Below are positions 44,620 to 52,700 of a DNA stretch of 64,000 bases, in pieces. Numbering within the stretch: the first letter of the stretch is position 1; each line of letters opens with the position of its first letter. The position numbers and the translations under genes were made by a program. This DNA comes from Blastococcus sp. CCUG 61487. Lineage in GTDB: Bacteria > Actinomycetota > Actinomycetes > Mycobacteriales > Geodermatophilaceae. A model generated the notes under the pieces. The model was not told the DNA's origin. It did no database searches and saw only the letters and a list, made by a program, of their open reading frames with translations. The stretch covers positions 1 to 64,000 of the forward strand of contig NZ_LWUA01000223.1 of assembly GCF_005222955.1 (NCBI RefSeq), in the 5' to 3' direction.

Positions 44620-45440
44620 CCCTCACCACGACCAGCTTCGACTGGGTGCGGGAGCTCGTGCACCGCGAGAGCGCGATCGTGCTGCAGCCGGGCAAGGAGT
44701 ACCTCGTCGAGGCACGGCTGCTGCCGATCGCCCGGCAGGCCGGCCTCAGCGACGTGTCCCAGTTCGTCGACGCGGTGCGCCGCCGCCCGGACCCGGCCGA
44801 CATGCGCCGGATCGTCGAGGCGCTCACCACCAACGAGACGTCGTGGTTCCGCGACGGCGATCCGTTCACCGGGCTCACCTCCACGGTGCTGCCGGCGCTG
44901 CTCGCCGCTCGCGGACCCAACGAGAAGCTGCAGATCTGGTCGGCGGCCTGCTCCAGCGGGCAGGAGCCGTACACGATCGCGATGCTGCTCGAGGACGCGC
45001 TGCCGAACGCCTCCAGCCGGGTCGCGATCACCGCGACCGACCTGTCCCGCGAGATGGTCGCGCGCACCGCCGCCGGCCGATTCAGCCAGCTCGAGGTGAA
45101 CCGCGGGCTGCCGGCACCCATGCTCGTCCGGCACTTCACGCGGGTCGGCACCGAGTGGGAGGTGGCCGCGCCGCTGCGCCGGATGGTCACCGCCCGCGAG
45201 TGCAACCTGGCCGCGCCGCTGCCTCGGATGGGCCCGTTCGACGTCGTGTACCTGCGCAACGTGCTCATCTACTTCGACCTGCCGACCAAGCAGTCGATCC
45301 TCCGGCGGGTGCGCGAGCTCATGCGCCCCGACGGCTGGCTCTTCCTCGGCGCCGCGGAGACCACCCTCGGCGTCGACGACCAATGGGAGCGGGTCGTCGT
45401 CGGCCGCAGCTCCGCCTACCGCCCGCTGAAGGGGGCCTGA
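44616..45440 (+). CDS. cheR: Chemotaxis receptor methyltransferase CheR
   Basis: 274 residues, coupled to cheB by a 4-base overlap. The N-terminal CheR_N helices precede the SAM domain: ALTTNETSWFRDGDPF, IWSAACSSGQEPYTIAMLL (SAM site), ITATDLSREMV and FDVVYLRNVLIYFD. It methylates receptor glutamates using SAM, opposing CheB. No tetratricopeptide extension is present. The receptors here lack the C-terminal tether pentapeptide, so recognition must be of the direct, tether-independent type. Confidence 0.96.
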   Translation: MTLTTTSFDWVRELVHRESAIVLQPGKEYLVEARLLPIARQAGLSDVSQFVDAVRRRPDPADMRRIVEALTTNETSWFRDGDPFTGLTSTVLPALLAARGPNEKLQIWSAACSSGQEPYTIAMLLEDALPNASSRVAITATDLSREMVARTAAGRFSQLEVNRGLPAPMLVRHFTRVGTEWEVAAPLRRMVTARECNLAAPLPRMGPFDVVYLRNVLIYFDLPTKQSILRRVRELMRPDGWLFLGAAETTLGVDDQWERVVVGRSSAYRPLKGA

Positions 45441-45441
45441 C

Positions 45442-45825
45442 GTGCGTGCTCTGGTGATCGACGACTCCCGCGCGATGCGCCGGATCGTCTCCGGGATCCT
45501 CACCGGTCTCGGCTACGAGGTCCGGGACGCCGGCCACGGCCGGGAGGGCCTCGACGTCCTCGACGAGGGCTGGCTCCCCGAACTGGTCTGCGTCGACTGG
45601 AACATGCCGGTGATGGACGGGCTCCAGTTCGTCTCCGCGGTCCGCTCCAACCCGGCCTGGCGGTCGATCACGATCATGATGGTGACCTCGGAGAGCGAGC
45701 ACACCCAGATCGTGCGGGCCCTGGCCGCCGGCGCCCACGAGTACGTGATCAAGCCGTTCACCGCCGACGCCATCCGCGACAAGCTCGCGCTGCTCGGCCT
45801 GCTCCCCCAGGAGGTTGCGCTGTGA
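45442..45825 (+). CDS. CheY-like single-domain response regulator (first of two)
   Basis: 127 residues from a GTG one base after cheR. It is a receiver only, with acidic pair VIDDSRAMRR, acceptor Asp52 in VCVDWNMPVMDG, Thr/Ser in VTSESE and Lys in EYVIKPF. Overlap by GTGA with a CheX-type gene suggests that its phosphate is removed by that protein. It could be the motor-binding CheY or a phosphate sink; the sequence does not tell. Confidence 0.92.
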   Translation: MRALVIDDSRAMRRIVSGILTGLGYEVRDAGHGREGLDVLDEGWLPELVCVDWNMPVMDGLQFVSAVRSNPAWRSITIMMVTSESEHTQIVRALAAGAHEYVIKPFTADAIRDKLALLGLLPQEVAL

Positions 45826-46337
45826 CAGCTCTCGACTCGGGCGAGCGCCGCCGCGCGGGTGACGCCCGCCCGGTGATCACCGACCTGATCGACGGGTCGA
45901 CCATCGAGTCCATCGCGGGCGAGGCCTGGATCGCGCTCGTCGGCGAGGACGAGGTCCTCCTGCCGGTTCCCGGCGAGCTCCCCGCCGACGCGCTGTCCAG
46001 CTGGGTCGACGTCGTCGGCCCCTGGACCGGGTCCGTCGTGCTCACCACCGGACGCGGGACGGCGGCCGAGCTCACCCGGGCACTGCTGCGCGAGTCCGCG
46101 CCGGCCGAGCTCGAGGACGAGGACGTCACCGACGCGTTCGGCGAGATCGCCAACGTCGTCGGCGGCAACGTGAAGGCGGCCCTCCCCGGGCCGTCGGCCC
46201 TGAGCCTGCCCGACGTGGGCGCCGCCCCCGTCGTGCGCAACCCGGCGGACGTGTGCCGCATCGACGTGCTGTGGCGCGGCCAGCCGGTCTCAATCTCCGT
46301 GCAGGGCGCGCTCCCGGCCCTGCCGGCCGCCCACTGA
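45822..46337 (+). CDS. CheX-type chemotaxis phosphatase candidate
   Basis: 171 residues, coupled to the preceding response regulator by GTGA. The acidic helix FGEIANVVGGNVKAAL carries the E-x-x-N pair used by CheX, CheC and FliY to strip phosphate from CheY, and lies at the family position (about residue 107-122). The remainder is beta-rich as in CheX. I infer phosphatase activity from this motif and the pairing. A second regulator/E-x-x-N pair follows immediately. Confidence 0.75.
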   Translation: MTALDSGERRRAGDARPVITDLIDGSTIESIAGEAWIALVGEDEVLLPVPGELPADALSSWVDVVGPWTGSVVLTTGRGTAAELTRALLRESAPAELEDEDVTDAFGEIANVVGGNVKAALPGPSALSLPDVGAAPVVRNPADVCRIDVLWRGQPVSISVQGALPALPAAH

Positions 46338-46373
46338 CCGCCCCTCTGACCCCCCCCAGAACGGAGTGCTCCC

Positions 46374-46736
46374 GTGAAGATCCTCGTCGCCGACGACAGC
46401 CGCGTGATGCGGCAGATCGTCATCCGAACCCTGCGACAGGCGGGCTACGACGACCACGACATCGTCGAGGCCGAGGACGGCGCTGACGCGCTGGCCAAGG
46501 TCGGCTCGGAGAAGCCGGACCTGATCCTGTCGGACTGGAACATGCCCAACATGAGCGGCATCGAGTGCCTGCAGGCGCTGCGCTCGTCCGGCTCGACGGT
46601 GCCGTTCGGCTTCGTCACCTCGGAAGGCTCCCCGGAGATGCGGTCGAAGGCCGCCGACGCCGGCGCCCTGTTCCTCATCGCCAAGCCGTTCAACGAGGAG
46701 ACCTTCCAGGAGGCGCTCAGCGGGGTGATCGCATGA
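46374..46736 (+). CDS. CheY-like single-domain response regulator (second of two)
   Basis: 120 residues from a GTG at 46374. Landmarks: LVADDSRVMRQI, acceptor Asp54 in LILSDWNMPNMSG, FVTSEGS and FLIAKPFNEE. It is closely similar in plan to the regulator at 45442 but more like classic CheY in length. It overlaps the next gene by ATGA, repeating the regulator-then-phosphatase arrangement. Confidence 0.93.
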   Translation: MKILVADDSRVMRQIVIRTLRQAGYDDHDIVEAEDGADALAKVGSEKPDLILSDWNMPNMSGIECLQALRSSGSTVPFGFVTSEGSPEMRSKAADAGALFLIAKPFNEETFQEALSGVIA

Positions 46737-47221
46737 CCACCGGCACCATCCCGCTGCCGACGCTCAAGGGCGTCCGGGACATGCTCACCGGCCTGGTCGG
46801 CAAGCCCGTCAGCGTCGAACCGGGTGACCCGGTCACGCCGGCACCCGACCGCCCGGTCGCGGTGGCCGTGTACGTCGACCCGTACAAGAACGTGAACGCC
46901 CTCTGCCTGCTGGACCTGGGTGCCGCGGCGTACACCGGCGGTGCGCTGGCCCTGCTTCCGCCCGGTGGCTGCCAGGACGCCGTCGAGGAGGACGGCGAGC
47001 TGACCAGCATGCAGGTCGAGGCGCTGCACGAGGTCGTCAACGTGTTCGCGGCCCTGTTCAACGCCGAGGGTGCACCGCACTCGAAGCTGGACTCGCTGTA
47101 CGCGCCCGGCGCCGACCTGCCCGGTGACATCGTGGGCATGCTCGCCGCCTTCAACCGCGTCGACGTCGGCATCGACGTGTCCACCTACGGAAAGGGCGCG
47201 ATCTCCTTCGTCCTGCCATGA
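46733..47221 (+). CDS. CheC/CheX-like protein candidate paired with the second regulator
   Basis: 162 residues from the ATG overlapping the regulator stop. No family is certain. A helix near residues 85-100 (VEALHEVVNVFAALFN) contains the E-x-x-N signature of CheX/CheC phosphatases, and the flanking beta-rich pattern (VAVAVYVDPYKNVNALCLLDLG) is compatible. Genomic position strongly suggests a role in dephosphorylating or binding the adjacent regulator. It ends the cheB operon; a strong terminator follows. Confidence 0.6.
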   Translation: MTTGTIPLPTLKGVRDMLTGLVGKPVSVEPGDPVTPAPDRPVAVAVYVDPYKNVNALCLLDLGAAAYTGGALALLPPGGCQDAVEEDGELTSMQVEALHEVVNVFAALFNAEGAPHSKLDSLYAPGADLPGDIVGMLAAFNRVDVGIDVSTYGKGAISFVLP

Positions 47222-47354
47222 CATTGCGGTCCTCCGGACCGCACCGCGGCCACGTGCCCTCTCCGGTCGCGTGGAGCCCCACCGTCGTCCCTGCGCGGAC
47301 CCCTCCGGGGCCCACTCGGGACGACAAGACAGAGGCTGCGACTCGGCCCCACAG

Positions 47355-47397
47355 ACGCCCCCGGACGGCGCGGGACACGTTCCCGCCGTCCGGGGCG
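47355..47397. terminator. Hairpin terminator between convergent genes
   Basis: CGCCC-CCGGACGGCG pairs with CGCCGTCCGGGGCG, with a short additional inner pairing. It separates the end of the chemotaxis operon from the minus-strand ATPase gene, whose stop is at 47406, and may serve both. Confidence 0.7.
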
Positions 47398-47405
47398 CTG
47401 TGCTC

Positions 47406-47867
47406 CTAGGCCGAGATCTGCTCCTGGCCCTCGGCCTCCGTGGGCAGGCACGCCCACACGTGCTTCGCGCCGCCCTGGACGTACCAGCCGTGCGCCACGG
47501 CCAGCCGGGCCACCATGTGCAGCCCCATGCCGCCGTGCGCGGGATCGCGGTCGACCGCCGGCGTCGGCTGCTCGTCGGGCGCGTGGTCGCAGACGGCCAG
47601 CAGCCATCCGTCGCTGACCGGGCTGACGGTCGCCACGACCGGCGGCTCCCCGTGGCGCAGCGCGTTGGAGGCCAGTTCGTCGAAGGCGAGGACCAGGCGC
47701 TCGCCGGAGTCCTCCAGCCCACCGGGCCCGATCCCCGACGCCAGCAGGCGGTTGCGCAGCGCCGAGCGCGCCGCCGGGAGTTCGGCGAGGTCGCCGAGGG
47801 TCCAGCGCCACGTCTCGCCGCGCTCGTCCGGCAGCGGCCGTACCGGCCACGACAGACGCCGACCCAT
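47406..47867 (-). CDS. Anti-sigma-factor-type ATP-binding protein (HATPase_c_2)
   Basis: 153 residues from the ATG at 47867, with AGGGGG five bases upstream; a longer frame to 48593 is the shadow of the AAA gene. The GHKL fold shows the N box VLAFDELASNALRHG and the G box DPAHGGMGLHMVARL, as in RsbW/SpoIIAB-type kinases found across actinobacteria. Such proteins bind sigma factors or act in partner switching with SpoIIE phosphatases; one such phosphatase lies at 60-62 kb. It is transcribed toward the chemotaxis operon and is likely monocistronic. Confidence 0.85.
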   Translation of the reverse strand: MGRRLSWPVRPLPDERGETWRWTLGDLAELPAARSALRNRLLASGIGPGGLEDSGERLVLAFDELASNALRHGEPPVVATVSPVSDGWLLAVCDHAPDEQPTPAVDRDPAHGGMGLHMVARLAVAHGWYVQGGAKHVWACLPTEAEGQEQISA

Positions 47868-47983
47868 GGCACCCCCTCGCACGCTCCCGTCTCCGGACGC
47901 ATGGGTTCCCCGGCGCGGCGGCGGGAAACCGGCCCGCGTGCACGACCTGCCCCCTCGGCTGAGGCATCGGTCACGAGGGGGGC

Positions 47984-49177
47984 CTAGTCGGGGTGGCGCA
48001 GGAGGTACCGGCCGAAGTGCGGCACCGTGAAGGCGATCTGGCCCCGCTCCGCGGAGTACACCAGACCCTTCTTGATCAGCGAGTCGCGCGCGGGGGAGAG
48101 CGACGCCGGCTTGCGACCGAGCGAGACCGCCACCTCCGAGGTGGCCACCGCGGCCCCGTGCGGCCCGCCCAGCTCGGCCATCGCGTGCATGTACTCGCGC
48201 TCCGCCGGGGTCGCCCGGTCGTAGCGGGAGCCGAAGAACCCGACGGCGAGCTCCGCCTCGGCCACCGGCGCGGCCATCGCGACGTCGGCGGCGGTGATGG
48301 GGGAGGAGGCGGCGACGTCCCAGGTGACCTTGCCGTAGGCCTGCACGAAGTACGGATAGCCGTCCGCCGCCTCGTAGAGGGCGTCGAGCGCGCCCTGCTC
48401 GAACTCGACGTCCTCGCGCTCCGCCGGCGCGATCAGCGCCCGGTCCGCCGCCTCGCGCTCCAGCCGGTCGATGCGCAGGTAGCGGAACAGCCGCTCCGAG
48501 TAGCTCTTCGAGGCGCTCAGCACCGCCGGCAGGTGGGGGAGCCCTGCGCCGACGACGATCAACGGCGCGCCCTGCTGCGACAGCTCGTGGCACGCGGCGC
48601 AGATCGCGGAGACGTCGTCGGGCTGCACGTCCTGCATCTCGTCGATGAACAGCGCGATGCCGCTGCCGATGTCCGCGGCGAGGCCGGCCGCGTCGCTGAG
48701 CAGCTCGACCAGGTCGATCTCCATGTCGCCGGAGTCGGCCCGGCCGACCGCCGCCGGGACGTCGATGCCCGGCTGCCAGCGGTCGCGCACCTTGGCATCG
48801 GCCGGCGCCACCCGGGAGGCGAAGGCCTTGACCACGCCCAGCACCTCGGCGACCGACTCCTGGTCGCCGTGCCGGGGGCCCAGCTCGCGCAGCGCCATGT
48901 GCAGCGCCGAGGACACCGGCCGGCGCAGCGACTGGTCGGGCCGGGCCTCGATCTTCCCGGTGCCCCAGCCCCGCGAGATCGCCGCCGACCGCAGCTGGTT
49001 GAGCAGCACCGTCTTCCCGACGCCGCGCAGCCCGGTGAGCACCAGCGAGCGCTCCGGGCGCCCGCGGGCGATGCGCTCGAGGACGACGTCGAACGCCGAC
49101 AGCTCGTCGTCCCGGCCGGCCAGCTCGGGTGGCCGCTGGCCGGCGCCCGGCGCGTAGGGGTTCCGCACGGGATCCAT
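47984..49177 (-). CDS. AAA ATPase of the ORC/STAND-like ATP-binding class
   Basis: 397 residues from the ATG at 49177. A TACGGT hexamer seven bases ahead suggests a leaderless transcript; an upstream ATG at 49219 is less likely. The opening PVRNPYAPGAGQRPPELAGRDDEL is typical of actinobacterial ATP-binding proteins. Walker A is LTGLRGVGKTVLLNQL and Walker B is GIALFIDEMQDV. Sensor-like LIVVGAGLPHL and a C-terminal winged helix (AVSLGRKPASLSPARDSLIKKG) follow. It probably binds DNA or a partner in an ATP-dependent way. No partner gene is adjacent and its function is unknown. Confidence 0.82.
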   Translation of the reverse strand: MDPVRNPYAPGAGQRPPELAGRDDELSAFDVVLERIARGRPERSLVLTGLRGVGKTVLLNQLRSAAISRGWGTGKIEARPDQSLRRPVSSALHMALRELGPRHGDQESVAEVLGVVKAFASRVAPADAKVRDRWQPGIDVPAAVGRADSGDMEIDLVELLSDAAGLAADIGSGIALFIDEMQDVQPDDVSAICAACHELSQQGAPLIVVGAGLPHLPAVLSASKSYSERLFRYLRIDRLEREAADRALIAPAEREDVEFEQGALDALYEAADGYPYFVQAYGKVTWDVAASSPITAADVAMAAPVAEAELAVGFFGSRYDRATPAEREYMHAMAELGGPHGAAVATSEVAVSLGRKPASLSPARDSLIKKGLVYSAERGQIAFTVPHFGRYLLRHPD

Positions 49178-49261
49178 GTCGAGCACCGTATGGCGTCGTC
49201 TAGCCGTTTCCGTAGACATCGGTAGAACCAGCTAGCGCGTGTCGCGAGTGACATCTGGGGC

Positions 49262-49283
49262 CGTCTAGCGGAACTGCTAGACG
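49262..49283. promoter_or_regulatory. 22-bp CTAG-containing inverted repeat in a divergent promoter region
   Basis: CGTCTAGC and GCTAGACG, exact complements, surround GGAACT. CTAG is normally rare in such genomes, yet it occurs about four times in 49199-49283. The site lies between the divergent AAA ATPase and holin-like genes and could be an operator for either. Confidence 0.5.
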
Positions 49284-49340
49284 CCGGAAGACGGCCGGAG
49301 ATCCCGCGCGCGGGCGGTGCGCGGCGCTAGCGTCGGGAGC

Positions 49341-49712
49341 GTGATCAAGTTCCTGCTGAAGGTGGTCATCCTCGGGGCGGCCTTCTACGGCCTCGCGTAC
49401 TTCGACGTGCTGCCCGGGATGGAGATCGACGCGAACCCGGACGGGCCGCTCGGCGAGTACAGCACCTACCTGTGGCTCGGCCTGCTCTTCGGGGTCGTGA
49501 ACGCGATCGTCGGCCCGGTCCTCCGGCTGCTGTCGCTGCCGTTCATCGTGCTCACCCTGGGCCTGTTCCTGCTCGTCGTGAACTCGGCGCTGCTCGGCCT
49601 GACCGCCGCGCTCTCCGACCGGCTCACGATCGACGACTGGGGCACCGCGATCCTCGGCGGGCTCATCCTCGCCGTGGCCGGCTGGGTCGCCGACCAGCTC
49701 CTCGACCGTTAG
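49341..49712 (+). CDS. Phage holin family (YvlD-like) membrane protein
   Basis: 123 residues from the GTG at 49341 with GGGAG immediately upstream. Four helices are visible: FLLKVVILGAAFYGLAYF, LWLGLLFGVVNAIVGPVLRL, FIVLTLGLFLLVVNSALLGL and ILGGLILAVAGWVADQLL. The VNAIVGPVLRLLSLPFIVLTLGL core is that of the Phage_holin_4_2 family, which is chromosomal in most bacteria and not tied to phage lysis. Its role is unknown. It precedes the glutamate dehydrogenase gene by 46 bases. Confidence 0.85.
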   Translation: MIKFLLKVVILGAAFYGLAYFDVLPGMEIDANPDGPLGEYSTYLWLGLLFGVVNAIVGPVLRLLSLPFIVLTLGLFLLVVNSALLGLTAALSDRLTIDDWGTAILGGLILAVAGWVADQLLDR

Positions 49713-49758
49713 GCCGGCCGTCCGGCCGGGGGCGGCCGGCAGCAGTAGCGTCCGGGAC

Positions 49759-52700
49759 ATGGCGAGCACCCCCGCCTCCTCGAGCGACCTGGCCGCGCTG
49801 GAGGCCGCCCGCGAGGAGAAGCGGACCCTGCTCGAGGAGGCCGCCCGGCAGGCGGTCGCCCGCCTCGACCCGGAGTCCGGCTACCCGGACGGCTGCACCG
49901 CCGACGACGTCCCGGCCCTGCTGCGGCGCTACTACTGGAGCGCACCGGCCGCCGAGGTCCGGGAACGCGCACCGGACCTGCTCGCCCAGCTCGCCCTGGG
50001 CCACATGGCCGCCGCCCGCATCCGGCCACCGGGCGCCGCGCTGGTCGACGTCGTCCACGCTCCCGACGGCGTGGCCGTGGTCCGCCTCGCGACCGACGAC
50101 ATGCCCCACCTCGTGGACTCGGTGACCGCCGAGGTCGTGCGCCAGGGCTTCGTCATCGCCCACGTCATCCACCCGGTCATCGTGGTGCGCCGCGACCTGC
50201 GCGGCCGGCTCCTGTCGTTCTGCGACGCCTCGTCGGCCGCCGACTGCGGACCGGACGCCCTGGCCGAGTCCTGGATGGCGCTGGTCCTCGACGGTCCGCT
50301 GGACGGCGAGGCGATCACCGACCTCGTCACGGGGCTGCGCACCGTGCTCGACGACGTCCGCGCCGTCGACGAGGACACCGAGCGGCTGCGCACCCGGCTG
50401 CTCGACCTCGCGGCGGCGCTGGAGGGCACCCAGGCCGCAGGGACGGCGGATGTCGCCGACCCCGCGGACGACCCGGACGAGGCGGCCGCGCTGCTGCGCT
50501 GGCTGGCCGACGGCAACTTCCTCCTGCTCGGCGCCCGGGACGTCGACCTGGAGCGGCCGGGCGGCGGTGACGGGCGGGCTCGCGCCGTGGCCGGCAGCGG
50601 CCTGGGGGTGCTGCGCAGCGACATCGACCTGAGCGCCGGCTCGCCCGCCCCCGAGGGTGCCGACGTCCGCGGCGGCCACCTGCTCACCGTCACCAAGGCC
50701 GACCTGCGCTCCTCGGTGCACCGCCGGACCTGGCTGGACCTCGTCGTGCTCACCCTGCCCCGCCCCGATGGTAGGGGCGTCCGGGAGCACCGGTTCGTCG
50801 GGCTCTTCCCCTCGACGGCCGCCAGCACCAGGGTGCTGGACGTGCCCGTCGTCCGCCGTCGCGCGGCCGGGGTCATCGCCCGGTCGGGGGTGCCGGCGGA
50901 GAGCCACACCGGCAAGGAGCTGCTGGAGATCCTGGAGACCTATCCCCGGGACGAGCTGTTCCAGGTCGGCACCGACGAGCTCCTGCCCGTGGTCGACGCC
51001 GTCCTGGAACTGCAGGAGCGCCGGCAGACCCGGCTCTTCCTCCGCCGCGACCCCACCGGCCGGTTCTGGTCGGCCGTCGTCTACCTTCCGCGCGACCGGT
51101 ACACCACCGCCGTGCGGCTGGCCATGCAGCGGCTGCTGCTGGAGCACCTGGGCGGGCGGAGCATCGAGTACACGGCGCGGTCCACGGAGTCGGTGCTGGC
51201 CCGGCTGCACTTCGTCGTGCGGCTGCAGAGCGGCCGGAACGGCCGTACGGCCCCGGCCCGCGTCGACGTCGCGGCACTGCAGGCCGAGCTCGCCGCGGCC
51301 GCCCGCAGCTGGACCGACGACCTGTCCGATGCGCTCGACGAGCGCCACGGAGCCGAGGGGGAGCGGCTGTTCGCCCGCGTCGCCGACGCGTTCCCCGCGG
51401 CCTACCAGGAGGACTTCCCGGCCGAGCGGGCCGTCGACGACCTCGCCCGGCTCGACGCGCTGGCCGACGGCGAGCTGTCGCTGCAGCTCTGGACGCCGAA
51501 GGGCGCCGCGCCCGGCGAGCGGCGGCTGACCGTCTACCGCGTCGGGGAGCGGCTGCTGCTGTCGGAGGTGCTGCCCCTGCTGCAGCACATGGGTGTCTCC
51601 GTCGTCGACGAGCGGCCCTACGAGATCGACCGGATCGGCAGCCCGCTGTCGTGGATCTACGACTTCGGCCTCACCCTCGCCCCGACGGTCCCGCAGGCCG
51701 AGCTCCCGCTGCTGCGCTCGCTGCCGGAGCGGTTCACCGACGCCCTGGACGCGGTCTGGCGCGGCGAGGCCGAGGACGACGGGCTCGGCGCGCTGGTCCT
51801 CCTGGCCGGGCTGAACTGGCGGCAGGTCGGCGTCGTCCGGGCCTACGTGCAGTGGCTGCGCCAGGCGGGCCTGCCGTTCAGCCAGGCCTACGTGGAGTCG
51901 ACCCTCGCCGACCACCCCGACGTCGTCGCCCGCATGGTCGCGCTCTTCGAGGCGCGTTTCTCGCCCCGCAGCACCGGCCGCGAGGAGCGCCAAGCGGTGC
52001 TCACCGAGTCGCTGCGGCAGTCCATCGGCGAGGTCGCCTCGCTCGACGCCGACCGCGTGCTCTCCTCCCTCCTCGCGGCGATCACTGCGACCCAGCGGAC
52101 GACGTACTACGCGATGTCCTCCCCGCCGTACCCGGCGCTGGCGCTCAAGCTCGACCCCTCCGTGGTGCCGGACCTGCCCGAGCCGCGGCCCCTCCACGAG
52201 GTGTGGGTGAGCTCCCCCCGCGTGATGGGCGTGCACCTGCGCTTCGGCAAGGTCGCCCGCGGCGGCCTGCGCTGGTCCGACCGCCGGGAGGACCTGCGCA
52301 CCGAGGTGCTCGGCCTGGTGAAGGCGCAGATGGTCAAGAACACGGTGATCGTGCCGACCGGCGCCAAGGGCGGCTTCGTGGTGAAGCAGCCGCCGGCGGA
52401 CCCCTCTCGGGAGGCCCAGCAGGCCGAGGGGCAGGCCTGCTACAAGATCTTCATCGGGGCGCTGCTCGCGCTCACCGACAACCTCGCCGACGGCGCCGTC
52501 GTCCCGGCGGAGAAGGTCGTCCGGCACGACGGGGACGACACCTACCTCGTCGTCGCCGCCGACAAGGGGACGGCGACCTTCTCCGACCTGGCGAACTCGA
52601 TCGCGCTGGAGCGGGGCTACTGGCTGGGTGATGCCTTCGCCTCGGGCGGCTCGGTCGGCTACGACCACAAGGCGATGGGCATCACCGCCCGCGGCGCCTG

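Noticed and set aside
49341-49712. Holin-like gene as evidence for a prophage
   Set aside because: This holin family is commonly chromosomal, and no phage structural, lysin or integrase gene lies nearby.
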